Source: Amycolatopsis orientalis DSM 40040 = KCTC 9412
Lineage (GTDB): Bacteria > Actinomycetota > Actinomycetes > Mycobacteriales > Pseudonocardiaceae
Reading direction: 5' to 3'
DNA length: 64,000 nt
NCBI RefSeq assembly: GCF_000478275.1
Contig: NZ_ASJB01000044.1
Coordinates: forward strand, 62,001 to 126,000
Shown here: piece after piece, positions 57,968 to 64,000 of the stretch
Layout of the letters: each line of letters begins with the position of its first letter
Position numbering within the stretch: the first letter of the stretch is position 1
Made by a program: the position numbers and the translations under genes
The notes under the pieces: model-generated
Told to the model about the DNA's origin: nothing
Databases searched by the model: none
What the model saw: only the letters and a program-made list of their open reading frames with translations

Positions 57968-58413
57968 CTCGCCATGCACGTGCGCTTCGTCTCGGTCGGT
58001 TGCGGACAGATACGGGTTCCGTCAGCGTCGAAGCCGCGGTGCTCGTGCCCGCCGTGATCATCGTCGGGCTGCTGATCATCGCGGGTGCCCGTGTCAGCTC
58101 CGCGGAGCAAGCCGTCGACAACGCCGCCACAGCGGCTGCACGCGCCGCGTCGATCGCCCGCAGCCCTCACTCGGCACAGCAGGCCGGAGCGGCTGTGGCT
58201 CGTGAGCGTCTCGGGCGTGAGGGCATTACCTGCCAGGAGACCAGTGTGTCGGTCGACGCCAGCCAGATCGCCGTCGGCCGCGCAGGCTTGGTGAGGGCCA
58301 GTGTGACGTGCCGTGTCGCGCTCAGCGACCTCGCCCTCCCCGTTCCCGGCGGTACTCGCCTGATCACCAGTTCGTTTACCAGCCCTGCCGATCCGTACCG
58401 GGGACGGCCATGA
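57964..58413 (+). CDS. Second TadE-like pseudopilin
   Basis: The protein has 149 residues from GTG 57964 (GTGA overlap). TDTGSVSVEAAVLVPAVIIV followed by GLLIIAGARVSSAEQAVDNA carries the Glu-containing N-terminal helix, and the mature domain has two Cys (EGITCQETSVSVDASQ, RASVTCRVALSDLALPVPGG) that may form a disulfide outside the membrane. It is a companion of the TadE-like protein upstream. Confidence 0.75.
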   Translation: MTRHARALRLGRLRTDTGSVSVEAAVLVPAVIIVGLLIIAGARVSSAEQAVDNAATAAARAASIARSPHSAQQAGAAVARERLGREGITCQETSVSVDASQIAVGRAGLVRASVTCRVALSDLALPVPGGTRLITSSFTSPADPYRGRP

Positions 58414-58823
58414 TCACCGTGGCACGGCCACGGGATGCCGGGTCGCTCAGCGTGATGATCGCGGTCCTGGTGCCCGCGTTGCTGTTCGTGCTCGCCTTGG
58501 TCGTCGACGGCTCCGCCCGGCTGCGGACCATCGCCCGCGCCGACGCCCTGGCCACCGAAGCCGCCCGCGCCGCCAACACGGCCGTGGACACCCGCAGCGC
58601 GCAGGTCGGCATCGACACCGCCACGGCCGCCCGGACTGCGGGCGACTACCTCGCTCGTACCGGGCACCCCGGCCAGGTCAGCATTACCGGTACCCGCACG
58701 GTCCGGGTGACGGTCACGGTCACCGAGCCCGCGCCCATCGGACTGCTCGGCCGTAGTGTGCAGGCCACCGGTACCGCGGTGGCCGAACTCGGTGTCGGGA
58801 CCCGCGACGGCGGACTGCCATGA
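58410..58823 (+). CDS. TadG-like membrane-anchored protein
   Basis: The protein has 137 residues from ATG 58410 (ATGA overlap). RDAGSLSVMIAVLVPALLFV is a single N-terminal helix of the TadG/putative Flp-assembly type in which Glu is replaced, then LALVVDGSARLRTIARADAL and ATEAARAANTAVDTRSAQVG, ending in a beta-rich part (VSITGTRTVRVTVTVTEPAP). TadG-like proteins of actinomycetes are short like this one. Its stop overlaps the start of the LysM-SARP gene. Confidence 0.7.
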   Translation: MITVARPRDAGSLSVMIAVLVPALLFVLALVVDGSARLRTIARADALATEAARAANTAVDTRSAQVGIDTATAARTAGDYLARTGHPGQVSITGTRTVRVTVTVTEPAPIGLLGRSVQATGTAVAELGVGTRDGGLP

Positions 58824-61732
58824 CCTCCCCGGCGGTACAGCGCGTCCGCGGCACGCTCGCCGCGCTGGCTCTGCTCGCCTTCGTCGCCGGTATCCCGAGC
58901 GGGCTGCTGGCCCTTGGCGCCGATCCCGCCCGCCTGATTCCCGACCGCTGGCCAGACCCGGTACAGATCACCCAGTGGCCCGAGCAGATCTGGGCCACGC
59001 TGCGCTGGGCGTGGATCACCGGCGACCTGGTGATCTGGCTGATCGTCGCCGTGGCATGGACGGGCTGGCTGGCCCTCACCGTATCCGTGATCGTCGAAGT
59101 GATCCGCCAGACCGGCCGAGCCGCCCGCAGCCCGCTGCGGCGGATCCCGACCGGCCGGTGGATCGCCGGGCTCGTCGCCGCCGTCCTGATCGCCACGTCC
59201 GCGGGCACCGCGGCAGCGTCCGGACTCCCCGCCACGCCGACCGCGGCCACCGCGCCACCACGGCCTCACCCGAACCCGGCCAGCGCGACCCGCGATTCCG
59301 CCGCGGGCACGGCGACGACAACCACGCACGGCGCGATCCCGTACACGGTGGTGCACGGCGACACCCTGTGGGACCTCGCCGAACGCCATCTTGGCGACGG
59401 CAGGCGGTACCACGAGATCGTGCGGCTCAACCCCGGCCTGCTCGCCGGCAACCCGGACGACCTCGTACCCGCCTGGACCCTGCTGCTCCCGCCAGACGCC
59501 GCCGGTCTTCCCCCGCGCCACGCCACCACCTCGCAGACCGGACGGACCGTCACCGTGCAGCCCGCGGACACCCTCACCGGCATCGCCGAGCGCCACCTCG
59601 GCGACCCGGACGCCTGGCGCGTGCTCTTCGCCCTCAACGCCGGGCGGCCCCAGCCCGATGGCCGTGCCCTGCGCCACCCCGACCAGCTCCTACCCGGCTG
59701 GACGCTCGCCCTACCCGCCATCGCGCCAACCGCACCACCGGCAGAAACGCAGGAACCACCGCCGAGCGTGCCTGCATCCGAACTCCCGGACGATCCATCC
59801 CCCACCGGCCAAACACCCCCGCCCACACCCGGGTACGAACTGCAGAAGCCCGCCGCGTCCGGAGACGGCGGTGTGTCGCTGCCGGGCGGGGCGTTCGTCG
59901 GCCTCGGACTGGCCGCTCTGATCACCTTGGCGACGGTCACGGTCCGAATGCGACGTCGCCGCTGGTACCGGCCTGGTGTCCGAACCGACGGCGATCCTGC
60001 GGGATCGCCGGTCGTGCGCGCTCTGCGCATCGCTCACGACGTCGCCACGCAACCTCCGGCCGACCAGGAGACTCCGGCGACCGAACCGACGAACTCCCGA
60101 CACACCCGGCAGGTCGAGCTGGACACCCGCGACCGAGCTAAGGCCGTCGTCCGCGCCGCACACCCGAAGACACCCGGGACCACGGTCGGCATCCGGGACG
60201 GACACACCATCGCGCTCGACCTCGCCCAGGCACAAGGCCTCGGGCTCGTCGGGCCCGGCGCCCGATCCTCCACGCTGGCCCTCATCGTCACCCTGCTCGC
60301 GCAAGCCGCCAGCGACGGACTCGACGCCACGATCGTCATCCCACGCCCAGTCGCCCGCTCCCTGTTCGGGGACACCATCCCGGACCACGTACCGCAACGG
60401 CTGAGAATCGTCGACGACCTGCCCGCGGCTCTCGACGCTCTGGAAGCCGAACTGCTCGCCCGCACGCACGGCCAGAGCCTCGCCGGGAATGACCCGGATA
60501 CCCAGACACCTCGCCCGTCGAGTCGCCCCGGGCCCTTTCTCATCGTGGCCGCGCCCAGCGCGGACGCAGACCGGCGCCTGCACGCCATCCTCGAGACCGG
60601 AGCCCACCTCGGCCTCACAGGGTTGCTCCTCGGCCCATGGCGTCCCGGCGGCACCGTGCGCGTGACCGGTGACGGCATCGTCGACACGGCTTCCCCGGCA
60701 CTCACCGGCAACCTCGCCGGCGCGCGGCTCTTCACGCTCCCAGACGCCGACGCCCGCGACCTGCTCGCACTGCTCCACGCCGCCGAGCCCGACCGCGCCG
60801 AACCGTCACAGCGCTCCGCATGCGTCGATAGCGTGGCCATGACCACCTCCGACTACGAATTCAGTAAAGCCAGTCCCGAACACGAGCCTGAAGCGGCTCC
60901 GCCAACTACGCAACGGGACATTGGGCCGGTAGAGACCCGCACCGCGGACCGATCCCCGGATCGGTCGCTGCGGTTGCAGGTAGTCGGCCGTCTCCGCCTG
61001 AACCGCACCGGCCCCGAACCGTACGACCTTGTCGAAGCGCTCGCGCCGCGACAACGGGAGATCCTCGTCTACCTGGCATTGCACCGCGAAGGCTGCCGCC
61101 GCGAAACCCTCAGCGCCGCGCTCTGGCCTGACGCACCGGCCGATCGCCCCTACAACACCTTCCACGCAACGCTGTCCCAGCTCCGCCGAAGCCTCCGCCG
61201 CGCCACGGAGAATGACGCCCTCGACATCATCACCACCCAGGACGGCCACTACGCCCTCAACGAACAGCTCGTGACCGTCGACCTCTGGCAGCTGCACGAT
61301 GCGCTCACCGCCAGCCGAACCAGCACACCGGCTGAGGCCACCGAGGCGCTGAACGCCGCGATCGCGCTCTACCGCGGAGACCTCGCCGAAGGCATCACCG
61401 CCGACTGGATCGACGGACCCCGCGAAGCGCTCCGCCGCGACGTCCTCGATGCGTTCAGCACCCTGATCCGCGCAACTCGTCGCGACGCGCCCGAACACTC
61501 TCTCGCCCTGCTGGAACAAGCCTGGCAGCTCGATCCCTACAACGAAGCGATCTACCGGGACCTCATGCGCACCCAAGCCCGTCTCGGCCAGTACGACAGC
61601 GTCCCGCGCACGCTGCGGCTCCTCGCCACGATGCTCTCCGAACTCGGAGAGCATCCTGCCCGAGACACCGTCACCCTCGCCGCCGCACTTCAGCAACCGA
61701 GGAACGCCTTCCCGGACAGGCAAGCTAGCTGA
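58820..61732 (+). CDS. Membrane protein joining LysM repeats to a SARP-type regulator domain
   Basis: The protein has 970 residues from ATG 58820 (ATGA overlap). Three spans lie near the N-terminus (LAALALLAFVAGIPSGLLAL, LVIWLIVAVAWTGWLALTVS, WIAGLVAAVLIATSAGTAAA). Two LysM-like cell-wall-binding repeats follow (YTVVHGDTLWDLAERHLGDG; VTVQPADTLTGIAERHLGDP), a Pro-rich linker and another span (GGAFVGLGLAALITLATVTV). A cytosolic region leads to a C-terminal winged helix (LRLQVVGRLRLNRTGPEPYD, APRQREILVYLALHREGCRR) and BTAD domain (LNAAIALYRGDLAEGITADW, LLEQAWQLDPYNEAIYRDLM). Outer wall sensing coupled to a SARP domain inside the cell is inferred. It closes the Tad cluster. Confidence 0.8.
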   Translation: MTSPAVQRVRGTLAALALLAFVAGIPSGLLALGADPARLIPDRWPDPVQITQWPEQIWATLRWAWITGDLVIWLIVAVAWTGWLALTVSVIVEVIRQTGRAARSPLRRIPTGRWIAGLVAAVLIATSAGTAAASGLPATPTAATAPPRPHPNPASATRDSAAGTATTTTHGAIPYTVVHGDTLWDLAERHLGDGRRYHEIVRLNPGLLAGNPDDLVPAWTLLLPPDAAGLPPRHATTSQTGRTVTVQPADTLTGIAERHLGDPDAWRVLFALNAGRPQPDGRALRHPDQLLPGWTLALPAIAPTAPPAETQEPPPSVPASELPDDPSPTGQTPPPTPGYELQKPAASGDGGVSLPGGAFVGLGLAALITLATVTVRMRRRRWYRPGVRTDGDPAGSPVVRALRIAHDVATQPPADQETPATEPTNSRHTRQVELDTRDRAKAVVRAAHPKTPGTTVGIRDGHTIALDLAQAQGLGLVGPGARSSTLALIVTLLAQAASDGLDATIVIPRPVARSLFGDTIPDHVPQRLRIVDDLPAALDALEAELLARTHGQSLAGNDPDTQTPRPSSRPGPFLIVAAPSADADRRLHAILETGAHLGLTGLLLGPWRPGGTVRVTGDGIVDTASPALTGNLAGARLFTLPDADARDLLALLHAAEPDRAEPSQRSACVDSVAMTTSDYEFSKASPEHEPEAAPPTTQRDIGPVETRTADRSPDRSLRLQVVGRLRLNRTGPEPYDLVEALAPRQREILVYLALHREGCRRETLSAALWPDAPADRPYNTFHATLSQLRRSLRRATENDALDIITTQDGHYALNEQLVTVDLWQLHDALTASRTSTPAEATEALNAAIALYRGDLAEGITADWIDGPREALRRDVLDAFSTLIRATRRDAPEHSLALLEQAWQLDPYNEAIYRDLMRTQARLGQYDSVPRTLRLLATMLSELGEHPARDTVTLAAALQQPRNAFPDRQAS

Positions 61733-62489
61733 CACGACTGAGCGAGCTGTCGCCGTCCCGCGCGCGTCCAACTTCGGTGCGACCATCATCGCCGGGCGCA
61801 CTGCGCTCGAAGGGCAACTACTCGACGCCGGGAACCCCACTTGAGTTCATCCGGTGGGTCAACGCACAGCTGGGAATCAATGCCAGCACACCGTCCGAGG
61901 AGATCTCGGAGCCGGCGATCGACAACCCGGCCGAGGCAAGACATGCGACCAGCTACGTTCGAGCTTCGCGGACGTACTGCGGCGCTACCAGGATGACGTG
62001 CTCACGTGGCTTCGCCTGGGACCCGGGGCGATGCTGGGTGAGGCTCCGGGGGAGCGGGCCGCTGTCTCACTTGGCAGCAGTACTCCCCAGTGAGAAGTCG
62101 GCGCTCCATCAAGGTGGCAAGAGCTTGTCCGCCTACTTCTCCAGCTTCCTTTCCGCCTTCCTCTCCGGGGACCGGCTAGAGCGGAAGGGGCAGGGAACGT
62201 GCTTGTCGCAGCACAGGTACGTCGGCCCCCTTTCCTCTGTGCCTCCCAACTTCGGTGCCAGCAGGCATCTGAACAGTCTGTCGGGTGGGTGGTCGGCTTC
62301 CGTCTGTTTGGATTCGGCGGTGACGTTGGGCGCGATGGTTGCGTTCGCATCCCAGGGCTTCCCGACATCCGAAGTATTCTTCCGCCCCGCCAGCCACTGG
62401 CCGCGGGGCGGCTTGCTGGCCGCCGTGCTGTCCTGCGCGCATGACTGTCCACTATGGACCAACTGGCCGTTGCTTGAGATGGGGAACGA
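61733..62489. other. Gap after the Tad cluster, decayed sequence likely
   Basis: About 750 bases. Around 61835-62070 two frames on the + strand each show short coding-like pieces (TPLEFIRWVNAQLGINASTP, then SSFADVLRRYQDDVLTWLRL), as if an indel had split one gene. On the - strand a 109-codon frame (62133-62462, TTG start, four Cys) has an unusual Lys/Ser-rich composition but no ribosome site. Neither is firm enough to call. Confidence 0.4.
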
Positions 62490-62509
62490 CGCTTAGCGGC
62501 CGCTAAGCG
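62490..62509. promoter_or_regulatory. Perfect 20-bp palindrome
   Basis: CGCTTAGCGGCCGCTAAGCG is identical to its reverse complement and lies 60 bp upstream of the ATG at 62570. A second, imperfect dyad (CTAAGGCGCCCTTAG) follows at about 62534-62548 with the same CTAAG/CTTAG ends. The pair looks like operator sites or a strong structured element. Confidence 0.6.
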
Positions 62510-62569
62510 CTCCCTGTGGCCAGCTAAGTACACCTAAGGCGCCCTTAGTGCTCGGCGAAACTCGGCCCC

Positions 62570-62827
62570 ATGGTCGTCCACGGGGTCGAGGACGCCACGA
62601 ACGCCGGTGTCTACCGCTGCCGCTGGTGCAGCAACGCCTTCAATCGGCAGCAGCAGGCAGTGCTTGCGCGGCGTCCGAACGAGGACGAGCTCTACGGCTT
62701 CCACGAATCCTGCGCCGGAGACTTCGCCCTCAACTACCTCCCCATCGTGGTGACCGTCCGGCCGGACCGCTCAGCCCAGGTCACCGGCCCGCCGAACACC
62801 AGCGTCACCGTGCTCATCGAGGACTAG
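62570..62827 (+). CDS. Small Cys/His protein
   Basis: The protein has 85 residues from ATG 62570. A zinc-finger-like unit YRCRWCSNAFNRQQQAVLAR, then DELYGFHESCAGDFALNYLP gives the pattern C-x-x-C ... H-x-x-x-C. A short beta-rich end (VVTVRPDRSAQVTGPPNTSV) follows. No good ribosome site is seen, so the message may be leaderless or start differently. The two dyads upstream suggest regulation. It is 19 bases ahead of the next gene. Confidence 0.55.
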   Translation: MVVHGVEDATNAGVYRCRWCSNAFNRQQQAVLARRPNEDELYGFHESCAGDFALNYLPIVVTVRPDRSAQVTGPPNTSVTVLIED

Positions 62828-62846
62828 CAACTCAGGAGGAAGGCCC

Positions 62847-63353
62847 ATGCAGCAGAAGACGAGAACCATCTACGTCGCCGTTCACCGAGTCACTGGACAG
62901 GAACTGGAAACAGGTTCGCCGGTGAAGGTCGCAGGCCCGTACGGGCGTGGCGCTGTATTCCTCCACGTCGTCCGGCCAGATCGCCGCGAGCCGCACCGGG
63001 AGCTGGCCGAGGTTCACGTCCGCTGGGACACGAACGGCCGCCCCAGCGACTGCTGGGCGCGAGACGTCGGGATCCGGGTGGAGCCACGCGAAGTACCTAT
63101 CACAGGAACGATGCCGCTCGTACCGGTAACGGCGCGCCAACAGGACGCCATACGCCACGCCGTTCCCACGGCCCTGCTGGACGGCTGGCATTTCGGCACC
63201 GGGAGCATCGTCGTGCCGCACCCTCCGCTAGAGGCACTCGCGGTAGTCCAACGGGCCTTCGACTGGGCGGCGGAGAAGTACGGCGCGAGCAAGTTCCCTG
63301 CGGCTTCACTTCGCTCCGTGCTGAAGAGCCTCAAGGAGAGAACGACGAGCTGA
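62847..63353 (+). CDS. Orphan protein
   Basis: The protein has 168 residues from ATG 62847 (AGGAGGAAG, good spacing). The first half is beta-rich (TIYVAVHRVTGQELETGSPV, VAGPYGRGAVFLHVVRPDRR, LAEVHVRWDTNGRPSDCWAR). The second half is helical (TARQQDAIRHAVPTALLDGW, LEALAVVQRAFDWAAEKYGA). It contains one Cys and many basic residues, and lies close behind the small Cys/His gene as one operon. Family not recognised. Confidence 0.6.
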   Translation: MQQKTRTIYVAVHRVTGQELETGSPVKVAGPYGRGAVFLHVVRPDRREPHRELAEVHVRWDTNGRPSDCWARDVGIRVEPREVPITGTMPLVPVTARQQDAIRHAVPTALLDGWHFGTGSIVVPHPPLEALAVVQRAFDWAAEKYGASKFPAASLRSVLKSLKERTTS

Positions 63354-63611
63354 ACCTGGGACTTCGGTTGGTGACGGTCGGCGCGGGAACGCGATGAGGC
63401 GACCCCGCGCCGACCTCATGCCCTCGCAGACCATCGGCAGCACAGTCGTTCCACCAAACCTGGCCCCTTCCTTACCGACAGCGCCGGCTGCCATTTACGG
63501 AGGCCCTCGGCCCCCTTGAAGTCCTTGCCCTATGTCGCTTCGCCGTCCCGTGAGAGCAAGCGGACGGAGTGCGGGCCGTTCGAACCCGCAACAAGGAACT
63601 TGGAGAAGCCC

Positions 63612-63929
63612 ATGACTGCACGATCCACCAGCCTCGACCCAGCTTCCATCCCTCCGGAAGAGACGTGCCCCGCGTGTCACGTCGAGATCGGACAAGTGCA
63701 CGTATGCCGCTGCGAGGTCGCCCGCTGCTTGACCACCGGTCTACAGCGCAATGGTCATGGCCCGTCTTGCCGTTGTCCCCAGGACGTGTGGACAGGCCTG
63801 ATGTCCGGGATGCTTGAATGTATCGAGTTCGGCTGGATGCAAGAAGCGGATCCCAGCCTTCCCGACCTCAACCGTCTCTACAACACCGCAACCTGGGATC
63901 CGCGCATCCGCCGCTGGACCCGATCTTGA
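63612..63929 (+). CDS. Small Cys-rich protein
   Basis: The protein has 105 residues from ATG 63612 (TTGGAGAAG). Cys cluster: EETCPACHVEIGQVHVCRCE, VARCLTTGLQRNGHGPSCRC, so at least seven Cys and two His in 50 residues, enough for one or two zinc sites. The C-terminal part (DVWTGLMSGMLECIEFGWMQ, DLNRLYNTATWDPRIRRWTR) looks folded and helical. Similar small proteins occur in actinomycete phages and integrative elements. The open frame extends to 63516 without a better start. Confidence 0.6.
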   Translation: MTARSTSLDPASIPPEETCPACHVEIGQVHVCRCEVARCLTTGLQRNGHGPSCRCPQDVWTGLMSGMLECIEFGWMQEADPSLPDLNRLYNTATWDPRIRRWTRS

Positions 63930-64000
63930 GCAGTCGACTCCAGAGAGCAACGATCGATACCGCATCAGGGCACAGTCGGGGGCGGTAGCAGGCCGACTTG

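Noticed and set aside
61777..62496. 239-codon + strand frame after the Tad cluster
   Set aside because: Only short pieces have coding character, they switch frame, and no ribosome site is present; reported as a gap with decayed sequence.
1..64000. CRISPR array
   Set aside because: No regularly spaced repeats of 25-40 bases and no cas genes were seen; the only periodic array is the short 12-bp one at 32111-32170.

Overview
The window is high-GC DNA with many GTG starts, dense ATGA/GTGA stop-start overlaps and actinobacterial gene families (SARP/BTAD regulators, AfsR-like STAND ATPases, DUF3558 lipoprotein, Tad-type secretion genes). It fits a filamentous actinomycete, probably of the Pseudonocardiaceae or a near relative. 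No rRNA, tRNA, CRISPR array or housekeeping marker was found, so the genus is open. The mix of recombinase genes, broken genes, conflict-type STAND proteins and a self-contained Tad cluster suggests an accessory region: an integrated element, a plasmid segment or a chromosome arm.

Layout. 0-1.4 kb: a truncated secreted-protein gene, a 5' remnant of an ISL3-like transposase and a membrane protein. 1.9-4.4 kb: a tightly overlapping five-gene ESX/WXG100-type operon (two YbaB-like proteins, two helical secretion-substrate-like proteins, a DUF3558 lipoprotein). 4.4-8.8 kb: small and accessory genes (GNAT, DUF6283-like, coiled-coil, pentapeptide). 8.8-13.2 kb: a tyrosine recombinase, then an ECF sigma / LuxR-HTH operon and a helical regulator. 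13.2-26.2 kb: a second pentapeptide protein and several hypothetical genes mixed with many frameshifted, nonsense-interrupted or truncated genes, read here as a decaying mobile element. 26.3-41.9 kb: intact and very large genes. A SARP-NTPase-WD40 protein is divergent from a 56-codon peptide gene and an RRE-like/ThiF (E1-type) adenylyltransferase. These are followed by an AfsR-like NTPase-TPR protein, a second SARP-NTPase protein and an AlbA_2 (Schlafen-like) protein. 42-44.7 kb: a recombinase core-binding-domain gene coupled to a Cys-containing protein, plus orphan genes. 45-48.1 kb: an MFS transporter fused to a GGDEF domain, and an HxlR-type regulator. 48.5-61.7 kb: a Tad-like pilus/secretion cluster (prepilin peptidase, SAF protein, CpaE-like and TadA ATPases, TadB, TadC, pilin-like and TadE/TadG-like proteins) ending in a large LysM-SARP membrane protein. 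62.5-64 kb: small Cys-rich and orphan genes behind a 20-bp palindrome.

The best candidate for an undescribed system is at 27.7-39.7 kb. A short peptide gene lies 17 bp upstream of a stand-alone E1-like enzyme that carries its own putative leader-peptide-binding domain, with no YcaO or radical-SAM partner visible. The pair is flanked by two paralogous SARP-STAND regulators and an AfsR-like STAND protein. Five GTCC units at an exact 12-bp period lie in the divergent promoter region upstream of the peptide gene and look like a SARP-type operator. The inference is a RiPP or peptide-nucleotide-like product under STAND-sensor control. The architecture is visible in the sequence; the chemistry is not.
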